Shown here in pieces: positions 1-9,429 of a DNA stretch of 22,061 nt. The notes beneath the pieces were generated by a model. That model did no database searches and was not told the origin of the DNA. It was given only the letters and a program-made list of their open reading frames with translations. A program made the translations under genes and the position numbers. Within the stretch, counting starts at the first letter, position 1, and every line of letters starts with the position of its first letter. Source of the stretch: Bacillota bacterium (GTDB lineage Bacteria; Bacillota; Sulfobacillia; JAJZYS01; JAJYTV01); the NCBI GenBank assembly GCA_021792885.1, contig JAJYTV010000003.1, positions 1 through 22,061 of the forward strand, in the 5' to 3' direction.

Positions 1-411
1 CGCGCCGGCCGCGACGAGCGCCTTCGCCTGCTCGACCGCCCGGCCCGGGTCCACGTAGCGGCCGCCGTCCGAGAAGGAGTCCGGCGTCAGGTTGAGGATG
101 CCCATCACGTAGGTGCGGGAGCCGAGCGGCAAGAGGCCGCGCCGCAGCCGCAGCGCGCGGGGCGCAGGGCGAAGGGCCTGCTGCGCCTCCTCCCGCCAGG
201 GCGCGGGCAGCGCTTGCGCGATGCGCGCGAGTTCGTCCTGCAGCGCGCAGACGAGGCCGCCGCCTGCAAGAGGAACGAGGCCCGGCAGCGCCGGGCCTTC
301 GTATCCTTCGAGGAACAGGCACGTCGGGCCCCCGCCTGCGTACCCGAGCTCTCTGAGCGCGTCGCTCGAAAGCGGCGGGGGAGCGACGGGCAGGAGCCAG
401 GCCCTCTGCAT
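1..411 (-). CDS. folP: Dihydropteroate synthase, 5' part (runs off the left edge)
   Basis: Dihydropteroate synthase joins 6-hydroxymethyl-dihydropterin diphosphate to p-aminobenzoate in cytoplasmic folate synthesis. Reading the minus strand from the ATG at 411-409 gives 137 codons to the window edge without a stop. Residues 103-117 read MGILNLTPDSFSDGG, the hallmark first pterin-binding loop of the family. Only the N-terminal part is present; the rest lies beyond position 1. About 100 residues precede the loop, whereas Bacillus and E. coli enzymes have about 15-25. This extension has no motif I recognise; longer N-termini are, from memory, seen in some clostridial enzymes. The start overlaps the fhs stop by one base (TGATG), so translation is probably coupled to formate-tetrahydrofolate ligase. 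The identity is secure; the exact start is likely but not proven. Confidence 0.93.
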   Translation of the reverse strand, partial: MQRAWLLPVAPPPLSSDALRELGYAGGGPTCLFLEGYEGPALPGLVPLAGGGLVCALQDELARIAQALPAPWREEAQQALRPAPRALRLRRGLLPLGSRTYVMGILNLTPDSFSDGGRYVDPGRAVEQAKALVAAGA

Positions 412-2078
412 CAAAAGAGCCCCCGGATGTGGCCGTCCGGCGTCAGGTCGATCTTCTCCGCAGCCGGCACCTTGGGCAGGCCGGGCATCGTCATGATGTC
501 GCCCAGCATGGCGACGACAAAGCCCGCGCCCGCGGAAAGCCGCGCCTCGCGCACCCCGACGCGGAAGCCTGTCGGCCGCCCGAGCTTCTTCGGGTCGTCC
601 GAGAGGGAGTACTGGGACTTGGCCATGCAGACCGGGAGGTCTCCGTAGCCGAGCTCCTTGAAGCGCTCGAGGCTCTTCTGCGCGGCGGGGCTGAAATCGA
701 CGCCGTCCGCGCCGTAGACCTCTTGCGCGATCGTCTCGATCTTCTCCTGCAGCGAGAGCGACCGCTCGTAGAGGGGGTGGTAGTCGCCGGGCTGCTGGGC
801 TGCGCGCACCACCGCCTCGGCGAGGTCGACGCCGCCTGCGCCGCCCTGTGCGAACACGTCCGAGAGCACGATCTCGACGCCCAGCGCGTGGCTGCGCCCC
901 TTGAGCATCGCGATCTCCTCCGGCGTGTCGGTCGGGAATCGGTTGATCGAGACGACAGGGTTCAACCCGAAGCGGCGTACGATCGCGACATGCTGCTCGA
1001 GGTTCGCGATACCGCGCTCGAGTGCGGGGAGGTCCTCCTGCCCGAGCTCCTTCGCGGAAGCCCCGCCCTGCAGCTTCAGCGCGCGGATCGTCGCCACGAC
1101 CACGACTGCCTGCGGCTTGAACCCGGCGTAGGGCGCGACGATGTCCATGAACTTCTCCGCGCCGAGGTCCGAGCCGAAGCCTGCCTCCGTGACCACATAG
1201 TCCGCGAGCTTCAGGGCGAGCCGGGTCGCCAGAATGGAGTTGTTGCCGTGCGCGATGTTCGCGAAGGGCCCACCGTGGATGATCGCGGGCGTGTTCTCGA
1301 GCGTCTGGACGAGGTTCGGCTTGATCGCATCCTTCAGCAGGGCCGCCATCGCCCCCTCGGCCCGCAGGTCCTTCGCCCGCACCGGCTCGCCGTCGTAGGT
1401 GTTCGCGACGATGATGTTGCCGAGGCGCTCCTTGAGGTCCACGACGCCGCTCGCGAGGCAGAGGATCGCCATCACCTCGGAGGCGACCGTGATCATGAAC
1501 TGGGCCTCGCGCGGCACGCCGTTCGCCTTCCCGCCGAGGCCGATCACCACGTGGCGCAGCGCCCGGTCGTTCATGTCGAGGACGCGCGGCCAGGTGATGC
1601 TGCGCGGGTCGATGCCCAGTGCGTTGCCCTGCTGGAGATGGTTGTCCAGCATGGCCGCGAGGAGGTTGTGGGCCGACGTGATCGCGTGGAAATCGCCCGT
1701 GAAGTGGAGGTTGATGTCCTCCATCGGTACGACCTGCGAATAGCCGCCGCCTGCGGCGCCGCCCTTGAGGCCCATGCAGGGCCCGAGGGACGGTTCGCGC
1801 AGCGCGATGATCGCCCGCTTGCCGATCTTGTTCAGGGCCTGGCCGAGACCGACCGACGTCGTCGTCTTGCCCTCGCCGGCCGTCGTGGGATTGATCGAGG
1901 TGACCAGTACGAGGCGGCCGTCGGGGCGGTCCTTGAGCCGCTCGAGGACTTCGAGGGGGATCTTCCCCTTGTACTTGCCGTACGGCTCGATGTCATCCGG
2001 GTCGAGGTCGACTTTCTTCGCGATCTCCCAGATCGGTTCCAGCTTCGCCGCTTCCGCGATTTCGATGTCACTCAGCAC
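411..2078 (-). CDS. fhs: Formate-tetrahydrofolate ligase
   Basis: This cytoplasmic enzyme makes 10-formyltetrahydrofolate from formate, tetrahydrofolate and ATP. It feeds purine and formyl-methionine synthesis, and the methyl branch of the Wood-Ljungdahl pathway in acetogens. The 555-residue length is normal. The ATP-binding loop TTAGEGKTTTSVGLGQ lies at residues 65-80. The signature region REPSLGPCMGLKGGAAGGG lies at 94-112, followed by INLHFTGDFHAI at 122-133. The GTG start at 2078 is preceded by GGAGGG at a spacing of about 9 bases. The stop overlaps the folP ATG, making a two-gene folate unit. Genes for the other C1 enzymes (folD, Wood-Ljungdahl genes) are not in the window, so acetogenesis cannot be inferred. 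Confidence 0.97.
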   Translation of the reverse strand: MLSDIEIAEAAKLEPIWEIAKKVDLDPDDIEPYGKYKGKIPLEVLERLKDRPDGRLVLVTSINPTTAGEGKTTTSVGLGQALNKIGKRAIIALREPSLGPCMGLKGGAAGGGYSQVVPMEDINLHFTGDFHAITSAHNLLAAMLDNHLQQGNALGIDPRSITWPRVLDMNDRALRHVVIGLGGKANGVPREAQFMITVASEVMAILCLASGVVDLKERLGNIIVANTYDGEPVRAKDLRAEGAMAALLKDAIKPNLVQTLENTPAIIHGGPFANIAHGNNSILATRLALKLADYVVTEAGFGSDLGAEKFMDIVAPYAGFKPQAVVVVATIRALKLQGGASAKELGQEDLPALERGIANLEQHVAIVRRFGLNPVVSINRFPTDTPEEIAMLKGRSHALGVEIVLSDVFAQGGAGGVDLAEAVVRAAQQPGDYHPLYERSLSLQEKIETIAQEVYGADGVDFSPAAQKSLERFKELGYGDLPVCMAKSQYSLSDDPKKLGRPTGFRVGVREARLSAGAGFVVAMLGDIMTMPGLPKVPAAEKIDLTPDGHIRGLF

Positions 2079-2139
2079 GCCGAAGTTCCCTCCAAACGAG
2101 CATCGCCGTGGCGGTGCCAGTCATGGTTCCAGCGCACCC

Positions 2140-2145
2140 AGTATA
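2140..2145 (-). promoter_or_regulatory. Possible -10 element for fhs-folP
   Basis: On the minus strand TATACT lies about 62 bases upstream of the fhs start, in the only intergenic gap before it (2079-2182). No good -35 hexamer is seen at 16-18 bases. An 8-base G run at 2165-2172 lies just upstream. The same TATACT hexamer occurs ahead of spoIIE and the YbjN gene. Weak call based on one hexamer. Confidence 0.3.
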
Positions 2146-2182
2146 GCGCTTCCAAAGGCGGCATGGGGGGGGCGAACGGGCC

Positions 2183-3328
2183 TTACGGAGACTGGGGCGG
2201 CGCCGGCACGCTCTTCGGCTTCGCGGTCAGCTGCACCCGTACGGTCCTGCTCGCTCCCGCGCGGTCGAAGCGCACCGCGACCGTCTGCCCGACCTTCAGC
2301 GACTGCTCGATCCCGCTGAGGGAAGCGGAACTCGTCACGGCCTGCCCCGCGAGTTTTGTGATCACGTCGCCGGTCCGAAGGCCCGCCTTCGCGGCCGGCG
2401 TTCCGGGATAGACATCATAGACGACGGCGCCTTGGCTTGCCGAGACGCCGAGCTGCGCCTGCAGGCTCGAGGTCAGGTCGACCGAGGAGATGCCAAGCCA
2501 GGGGCGCACGACGTAGCCCGCCTTGAGCAACTGCGGCACGACTTCCCGCACGGTCGAGACCGGGATGGCGAAGCCGATGCCCTGCGCCTGCGACGCGACG
2601 GCCGTGTCGATCCCGATCACCTGGCCGTTCAAGTTCAGCAGGGGTCCCCCAGAGTTGCCAGGGTTGATCGCGGCGTCGGTCTGCAGAAGGTTCTTGTAGC
2701 TGCGGCTGCCGATCGCGAGCGGCCTGCCTTCCGCCGAGACGACGCCGAGCGTCACGGTGTGCGAGAGCCCGTACGGATTGCCGATCGCGATCGCAAAGCT
2801 GCCGATGGCGGGCGGCTGGCTGGGGGCGAGGGGCAGCACCGGAAGCGGGCGGGGCACGGAGATGTGCAGCACTGCGAGGTCGGTGGCGTAGTCCGCGCCG
2901 ACGATCTTCGCCGTGAAGGAGGTCTTGTAGCCGACGACTTGCACCTTGATCTGGACGGCCCCCTGGATCACATGGTCGTTCGTGAGGATGTAGCCGGTCT
3001 TGTCAAAGATGAATCCCGAGCCGATCCCCTGCGCGTACTGCGGGGTCTGCTGCAGGTACGGGGCGAATGGCCAGCCCGGAACGCTGATCGTCTGCTGCTG
3101 CGGCACGAGCGTCGTGACCTTGACGACGGCGGGGCTCGCCAGGCTGACGATCTTCGGCACGGTGTTGGCGCTGAGCCCGCCCGTGAGCGCGAGCGGCTTC
3201 TCGGTGAAGTTCGGCGGCGGCGTGTAGGCCTCGCGGACGCCCGACGCCACCCAGTCGCCGCCGGCGAAGGCCGCGCCCAGCAGGAACGCGGCCACGACGC
3301 CGAACGCGAACCGGCGCAGGTTGCTCAT
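2183..3328 (-). CDS. HtrA/DegP-type membrane-anchored serine protease (S1C, PDZ)
   Basis: A trypsin-like protease of the HtrA/DegP family, which degrades or refolds damaged proteins outside the membrane. A hydrophobic segment at residues 7-23 would act as signal anchor, with the remainder extracytoplasmic. The catalytic triad is visible: His119 in TNDHV, Asp150 in ATDLAVL and Ser226 in GNSGGPL. A single PDZ domain fills about residues 275-370, with GTPAAKAGLRTGDVI as the typical core. The length of 381 residues fits Bacillus HtrA/HtrB/YyxA. The ATG at 3328 has AGGAGG nine bases upstream. It sits 62 bases after the YmfH-like gene in the same direction and 104 bases before fhs, so it could be read with the peptidase pair or from its own promoter. 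I cannot tell which HtrA paralogue it is. Confidence 0.95.
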   Translation of the reverse strand: MSNLRRFAFGVVAAFLLGAAFAGGDWVASGVREAYTPPPNFTEKPLALTGGLSANTVPKIVSLASPAVVKVTTLVPQQQTISVPGWPFAPYLQQTPQYAQGIGSGFIFDKTGYILTNDHVIQGAVQIKVQVVGYKTSFTAKIVGADYATDLAVLHISVPRPLPVLPLAPSQPPAIGSFAIAIGNPYGLSHTVTLGVVSAEGRPLAIGSRSYKNLLQTDAAINPGNSGGPLLNLNGQVIGIDTAVASQAQGIGFAIPVSTVREVVPQLLKAGYVVRPWLGISSVDLTSSLQAQLGVSASQGAVVYDVYPGTPAAKAGLRTGDVITKLAGQAVTSSASLSGIEQSLKVGQTVAVRFDRAGASRTVRVQLTAKPKSVPAPPQSP

Positions 3329-3390
3329 CGGTGGCTGCCTCCTGGGATGGAAGTTCCAGCCACAATAGTATGGTCAACCTGGCTTAGAAG

Positions 3391-4674
3391 CTACTGAGCG
3401 TGCTCTCCGGTCCGGACGATGATCGACGCGGCGACGCGGGGCTGCGCGAGGTGCTCCTCGAAGCGGCGCGCGATGTCCTCGTAGCGCACCCGATCGAGCG
3501 CGGCGAGCGCGGCGAACAGGTCGAGCCCGCGCAGCGCGTACTCGGAGAAGCTGTGGGCCACCGCCTCGGGCGAGTTGAAGAGGGCGACGAATTCCCCGAT
3601 CGACTTGCGCCGCGAGCGCTCCACCGCTTCCACCGAAAGCCCGCCCTCGCGCTGCGCCGCGAGAAGCGTGAGGATCCGCTCGCGCAGGCGATCGGGATCG
3701 GGCGACGGCCCTCCCAGCACGCTCGCGGCGAAGTCCTCGCCGGAGAAGTAGCTCGCGGCGAAGTGCTCGCTCAGGAGACCTTCCTCGTAGAGGGTCTGGT
3801 AGATGTCCGAGGAGGTGCCGAACAGGCAGTCGAGGAGGATCTCCATCTCCACCTCGCGGCGCAGGGGGTCCTCCCTGTCCGGCTCGTCCTTGAAGCCGAT
3901 GTCGATCAGCGGGACCCCGACCGGCATCGCCCGCCGCACGAGCTCCGTGCGCACGGCTGCGGGCTCCGCCGGGCGCACCCGCTGCACCGGCGCACGCCGC
4001 TCGCCTGGGACCAGGCGGTGGATTGCGGAGAAGACGGCGTCCGGAGCCACGTCACCCGTGGCGAAGAAGACCATGTTGCTCGGGTGGTAGAACGTCCGGT
4101 AGCAGAGGTAGAGATCGTCCGCGGTGATCTGCCGGATCGACTCGACCGTCCCGCCGATCTCCACGCGCACCGGGTGATGGTGGTAGAGCGCCTCCATCAA
4201 GTTCTGGAAGACGGCTACGCGCGGGTCGTCGAGGTACATGCGCAGCTCCTGCTCGATGATGCCCTGCTCCTTCTCGACGCTCTGCGGCGTGAAGTACGGG
4301 TGCTGGACGAACTCCAAGAGCAGTTGCAGCGCCTCGGGAAACCGGCTCGCCGTCGAGAAGAGGTACGTTGTCGCCGTGTAGTTCGTGTAGGCGTTGGCCA
4401 TCGCGCCGAGCGCGGAGAAGCGCTCGGAGACGTTGCCGCCCTCCTCCTCGAAGAGCTTGTGCTCCAGGAAGTGGGCGATGCCCGCCGGCGTGTCATGGCG
4501 CACGCCCGTGGAGTCGACGAAGGACTGGTCGTTGGAGCCGTAGCGCGTCGCGAACGTCGCGTAGCGCGTCTGGAAGCCGCGTTTGGGCAGCACGAACGCG
4601 CGCAGCCCGCTCCCGAACTCCTCGTAGTGGAGCTGTTCGCCCAGCCGGCGCTGCTCGAGAAGCGACCGAGCCAT
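3391..4674 (-). CDS. M16 family zinc peptidase, YmfH-like (active subunit)
   Basis: An insulinase/mitochondrial-processing-peptidase-like protein of 427 residues. The inverted zinc motif HFLEH is at residues 68-72, and the downstream acidic ligand lies in GIIEQELRMY (about residues 138-147). It should therefore be catalytically competent. The C-terminal half is the usual second M16 domain. In Bacillus the YmfF/YmfH pair occurs together, with only YmfH carrying the motif, and the same division is seen here. The ATG overlaps the stop of the upstream partner by one base (TGATG), so the two subunits are probably made in equal amounts. The substrate is unknown. There is no signal peptide, so a cytoplasmic location is likely. 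Confidence 0.93.
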   Translation of the reverse strand: MARSLLEQRRLGEQLHYEEFGSGLRAFVLPKRGFQTRYATFATRYGSNDQSFVDSTGVRHDTPAGIAHFLEHKLFEEEGGNVSERFSALGAMANAYTNYTATTYLFSTASRFPEALQLLLEFVQHPYFTPQSVEKEQGIIEQELRMYLDDPRVAVFQNLMEALYHHHPVRVEIGGTVESIRQITADDLYLCYRTFYHPSNMVFFATGDVAPDAVFSAIHRLVPGERRAPVQRVRPAEPAAVRTELVRRAMPVGVPLIDIGFKDEPDREDPLRREVEMEILLDCLFGTSSDIYQTLYEEGLLSEHFAASYFSGEDFAASVLGGPSPDPDRLRERILTLLAAQREGGLSVEAVERSRRKSIGEFVALFNSPEAVAHSFSEYALRGLDLFAALAALDRVRYEDIARRFEEHLAQPRVAASIIVRTGEHAQ

Positions 4675-5945
4675 CAGGATCCCTCCTGCCCGTCGAGGAA
4701 GTAGACGGTGTCGAGGCGGACGCCCCGCGCAGCCTGCGCGATGGCCTCTGCGTCGACGCGGCGCAGCGTCGCGATGCGCGCCTCAGGATCGGTGGGCCGG
4801 CCCGAGGCCCGCAGTTCGAAGTCGGTCATGATCGCCTCGCTGGGCGCGTCGGCCGACTGCAGGATCTGGCTCTCGATCCCGGCGAGCGTGTCGCGCACCT
4901 CCTGCTCGCGGAACTCCCCTCGGCGCATCGCCTCGAGCTGCGCGAGGATGATCTCCTCCGCCTGCGCGCGGTGCTCGAATTCGATGCCGCTTTGCACGAA
5001 CACGAGCCCCTTGAGCCCGTCGATCTGCGAGTAGGCGTAGTAGGCGAGCGAGTGGCGCTCGCGCACCTCCTGGAACAGCTTCGAATGGCTGAAGCCCCCG
5101 TAGATCCCGTTCATCATCACGAGTGCGGGGTAATCGGGCGAGTCCGCCCGGCGGTCCGCGGTGAAGCCGAAGGCCAGCTTGCCCTGCGAGACGGGCTGGT
5201 GATCCGTGACGCGCCGCAGCTGCGCGGGCGCCTCGTGCCGCGACGCTGCGCCGGGGCGAGCGGGGCTGCGCCGGCCGAGCCGGGAAAGCAGCCGTTGCGC
5301 CTCGTCCTGCGCGCGCTCAGGCGGGAGGTCTCCGACAATGTAGACGGCGATCGGCGCCGTGCGCAGGATGCGCTGCCAGCGCTCGTAGAGCGTGACCGGC
5401 GTGAGCGCCTCGACCTCTTCGGGGCGGCCGAGCCGCGGAATCGCATAGTTCTCACCGGGACACATCTCCTCGATGAGCCGCAACTGGGCGTAGTGCGCCT
5501 TGTCGCTGTAGATCCCCTGGATGCGCCGCAGGAGGTTCTCGCGCTCCTGGGCGACGAAGGCGGGCGCAAACCCGCCATCTTCGAGCAGCGGGTCGAACAG
5601 CACGTCGCCAAGCAGGTCGACGGCGCCGCGCAGCGGGTCCTCCCCTCCCAGGTAGGCGCCGCTTGTGGCCTCGACGTGGAAGATCAGGACCTGCTCCTCG
5701 CCGAGCTTGATCACGTCGCCCCGGAGGTCGGCGCCGTACAGGTTGTCGAGCGCCCGCGCAAGTTCGACCGGCCGCGGCAGGCTGCGCGTGCCGCGGCGCA
5801 CGACCATCGGCAGAAGCGCCCCTTCGCCGGCGCCGTCCGCAAGCGGCTGGCGCAGCAGTACCCGCACGGTCGTCGTCTTGAACTTCTTGGTGGGCCAGAA
5901 GAAGAGATCCGCGCCATCGGAAAGCCGGGTTCGCTCGAATGCCAA
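4674..5945 (-). CDS. M16 family peptidase-like protein, YmfF-like (lacks zinc motif)
   Basis: A 423-residue protein with the M16 fold but no HxxEH. The segment where the motif would be reads ALLPMVVRRGTRSLPRP, and later parts (GIYGGFSHSKLFQEVRER, SLAYYAYS) match the conserved second half of the family. It is therefore the non-catalytic partner of the following YmfH-like gene, as in MPP alpha/beta and Bacillus YmfF/YmfH. The start used is TTG at 5945; its N-terminus then aligns well with family members (LSDGADLFFWPTKKFKT). The start region is odd: a strong GGGGGGAGG lies 20 or more bases upstream, and a perfect 20-base palindrome sits between. The ATG best placed after that ribosome-binding site is in another frame. 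CTG at 5948 is an alternative start. Confidence 0.9.
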   Translation of the reverse strand: MAFERTRLSDGADLFFWPTKKFKTTTVRVLLRQPLADGAGEGALLPMVVRRGTRSLPRPVELARALDNLYGADLRGDVIKLGEEQVLIFHVEATSGAYLGGEDPLRGAVDLLGDVLFDPLLEDGGFAPAFVAQERENLLRRIQGIYSDKAHYAQLRLIEEMCPGENYAIPRLGRPEEVEALTPVTLYERWQRILRTAPIAVYIVGDLPPERAQDEAQRLLSRLGRRSPARPGAASRHEAPAQLRRVTDHQPVSQGKLAFGFTADRRADSPDYPALVMMNGIYGGFSHSKLFQEVRERHSLAYYAYSQIDGLKGLVFVQSGIEFEHRAQAEEIILAQLEAMRRGEFREQEVRDTLAGIESQILQSADAPSEAIMTDFELRASGRPTDPEARIATLRRVDAEAIAQAARGVRLDTVYFLDGQEGS

Positions 5946-5951
5946 CAGTTC

Positions 5952-5971
5952 GGCCGGGCATATGCCCGGCC
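5952..5971. repeat. Perfect 20-bp palindrome at the start of the YmfF-like gene
   Basis: GGCCGGGCATATGCCCGGCC is its own reverse complement. In the mRNA it would fold into an 8-bp GC stem with an AUAU loop, lying between the purine-rich GGGGGGAGG and the TTG start codon. It could be a protein operator, or an RNA hairpin that shortens the effective distance from ribosome-binding site to start. It has no U tract, so it is not a normal terminator. Confidence 0.6.
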
Positions 5972-6011
5972 TCCCCCCTTTCGGGTCGTTACGTACGATG
6001 TCCCTGCTATT

Positions 6012-6026
6012 CTTTCCGGCGGAAAG
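6012..6026. repeat. Short inverted repeat after the DUF4097 gene
   Basis: CTTTCCG-G-CGGAAAG, a 7-bp perfect inverted repeat with one central base, lies in the 138-base gap between the DUF4097 gene and the YmfF-like gene. There is no U run on either side, so a regulatory site is as likely as a weak terminator. No clear promoter for the M16 pair was found in this gap. Confidence 0.35.
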
Positions 6027-6083
6027 CTTCTCCTCTCAGGGCCACCTCTCCTCGCGCGCGGATGTCCGCGGGTCTAGCATCCG

Positions 6084-7076
6084 TCAGCGCGAAGCCTGCA
6101 CGATGCGCACCGCTCCGTTGGTCGTCTCGAGGTCCGCCGCGATGTCGCCCTTCTCCCCCTCGACCGTCCCCCGCAGCCTGCGCCGCGCCACATCGCGGAT
6201 GTCCTCCGCCACGCGCAGGCCAGGGACGTCCGCGATGATCGCGCCGTGCACCGTCTCTGCGCGCAGGTCGGCCGCCACCCCGTACGGCAGGCGCAGTTCC
6301 ACCGCCCCGTTCAGCGTGCGCAGCTGGCAGCGGCCGCCCTGGACCGGACGGATCTCGCCTTCGATCCGGCCGTTGCGCGTCATCGCCTCGACATCGCGCA
6401 GCGCCCCGCGCACGCTGACCCTGCCGTTCCAGGCCTCGACGCGTACGCTCTCCCCTTCGTCCGCCGCCACCTCGATCGACCCGTTGCGTGAGACGACCTT
6501 CAGCGTGCCGATGCGCGGCACGTCGACGCGGACCCTGGAGTTGTGGGCTTCCATCGACAGCTTTGCGACCGCCAGCCCCTCGACCTCGATCCTGCCGTTG
6601 TTCTCCGCGATGCGCCCGCCGAGCACGCTGTCCGCGGGGAGGTAGAGCAGCACCGAGGCACCGGTGAACGGCAGGCCCATGGCGCCGAACCCGCGGGACG
6701 GGGCCTCGATCCGGATCCGCCGTCCCTCGACCAGCACGCGCGGCCGCTCGGGCCCGTCGCCGAAGATCGTCCTGCCCGTCCGCCACACCGCGCGGTAGCG
6801 CCCCGGCTCTCCGGGCTGGACGCGGAAAGACATCTCGCCCTGGACATCGAGTTCGACGGGACCCTCGCCCTCGAGGCCGCCTGCCGCGATCTCCTCCTCG
6901 CGCTCCTCCGCGAAGTCCCGCACACGCGTGCGCACGTCGCTGATGCCGTCCTCGATCAACTGGCGGATGTCGCCGAGCGGTCCCCGGTCATGTGCCTGGA
7001 GGAGCTCCTCGCCCTCCTCCGCCGACAGCTTCCCCTCCGAGACCAGCCGCAGGACGCGGCGCTCGAACTCACCCAT
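6084..7076 (-). CDS. DUF4097 beta-repeat protein with N-terminal SHOCT-like segment (LiaX/YvlB-like)
   Basis: A 330-residue protein with two parts. Residues 1-25 (FERRVLRLVSEGKLSAEEGEELL) form a SHOCT-like helical motif. After a charged linker, from about residue 60 to the end, comes a DUF4097 beta-strand repeat region with many VEAxNGxV-type repeats (for example EAWNGRVSVRG, TRNGRIEGEI, TLNGAVEL). Proteins of this build include Bacillus YvlB and enterococcal LiaX, which sense or respond to envelope stress. There is no signal peptide. The start chosen is the second of two ATGs (7076), eight bases after GGAGG; ATG at 7082 would be too close to it. The start overlaps the DUF2089 stop (ATGGGTGA), so the pair is translationally coupled. 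Biochemical function is not established by the sequence. Confidence 0.85.
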   Translation of the reverse strand: MGEFERRVLRLVSEGKLSAEEGEELLQAHDRGPLGDIRQLIEDGISDVRTRVRDFAEEREEEIAAGGLEGEGPVELDVQGEMSFRVQPGEPGRYRAVWRTGRTIFGDGPERPRVLVEGRRIRIEAPSRGFGAMGLPFTGASVLLYLPADSVLGGRIAENNGRIEVEGLAVAKLSMEAHNSRVRVDVPRIGTLKVVSRNGSIEVAADEGESVRVEAWNGRVSVRGALRDVEAMTRNGRIEGEIRPVQGGRCQLRTLNGAVELRLPYGVAADLRAETVHGAIIADVPGLRVAEDIRDVARRRLRGTVEGEKGDIAADLETTNGAVRIVQASR

Positions 7077-7458
7077 TCTCATTCCCTCCCGTTTCGTCGC
7101 CGTCCGACCTGCCTGCGGCCTCCAGAAGGCGCAAAGCGTCCTCCGCGCGCAGGTCTCCCCGCCGCAGGCGCACGAGCACCTCGCTGCGCGGCGGCGCCTG
7201 CGGTGCAAGCTGCGCCACGATCTCGTCGAGTTGCCCCCGCAGCGTCTGGTACGAGACTCCCTCTTCGCGCTCCAGTTCCTTGAGGTTGCCCCGCGCCAGG
7301 AGGAAGCGCAGCGCGAACGCCTGCTGCGCCATGCTCAGGCGCGCAAGCGGTGCCTGGAAGCTGCCGCGGACCTCGGTCCCACAGCGCGTGCAGGAGAGTT
7401 GCGCGACGATCATCTCTCCACCGCAGCCCGGGCAGGCAGGGATGCCCTGTACGCTCAC
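7069..7458 (-). CDS. DUF2089 family zinc-ribbon/helix-turn-helix protein
   Basis: A 129-residue protein with an N-terminal four-cysteine zinc ribbon (C9xxC12, C23xxC26) followed by a helical region of HTH character (LAMRFLLARGN-type stretch, then LEREEGVSYQTLRGQLDEI). DUF2089 proteins are thought to be transcription regulators and often sit next to DUF4097/SHOCT genes, as here. It is the first gene of a two-gene unit; its stop lies within an 8-base overlap with the DUF4097 start. GTG at 7458 has AAGGGG about seven bases upstream. It follows directly after the ftsH terminator and a candidate promoter. It may autoregulate the pair, but that is inference. Confidence 0.87.
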   Translation of the reverse strand: MSVQGIPACPGCGGEMIVAQLSCTRCGTEVRGSFQAPLARLSMAQQAFALRFLLARGNLKELEREEGVSYQTLRGQLDEIVAQLAPQAPPRSEVLVRLRRGDLRAEDALRLLEAAGRSDGDETGGNENG

Positions 7459-7480
7459 TTTAGATCCCCTTCCTGCTAAT

Positions 7481-7509
7481 AATTTACCCTATTGATGTCA
7501 CTTCTACAA
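7481..7509 (-). promoter_or_regulatory. Candidate sigma-A promoter for the DUF2089-DUF4097 unit
   Basis: On the minus strand: -35 TTGTAG (7509-7504), 17-base spacer, -10 TAAATT (7486-7481). This is a locally AT-rich stretch between the ftsH terminator and the GTG start, in an otherwise very GC-rich window. The predicted transcript would begin about 15 bases before the start codon. Confidence 0.45.
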
Positions 7510-7525
7510 TATGCCGGCACACGAA

Positions 7526-7552
7526 AGAGGGCGCGCCTCAAGCGCGCCCTCT
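7526..7552 (-). terminator. Intrinsic terminator after ftsH
   Basis: A perfect 11-bp stem (AGAGGGCGCGC with GCGCGCCCTCT) with a 5-base loop begins 14 bases after the ftsH stop. On the minus strand it ends in TCTTTC, a short U-rich tail. Placement and stem quality support termination of the ftsH transcript. Confidence 0.7.
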
Positions 7553-7565
7553 GGATCGCTTCGCT

Positions 7566-9377
<1,812 letters not shown>

Positions 9378-9429
9378 CGCGAACCGGCCTCCTTTCGCGG
9401 ACACACGAGCGGGGCCGCGCCGGATCGGC

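Noticed and set aside
2165..2172. Run of eight G as a phase-variation tract
   Set aside because: It lies in the gap between the HtrA-type gene and fhs, outside a coding frame and not in a promoter spacer that I can define.
429..2411. 660-codon plus-strand open frame opposite fhs
   Set aside because: It is a shadow: the minus strand encodes a full-length fhs with all motifs, and the plus translation is a low-complexity Arg/Asp/Val-rich chain typical of antisense frames in GC-rich DNA.
3400..6077. Long plus-strand open frames opposite the M16 pair
   Set aside because: They show the same antisense composition (Arg/Glu/His-rich, no motifs), while the minus strand has a well-conserved peptidase pair.
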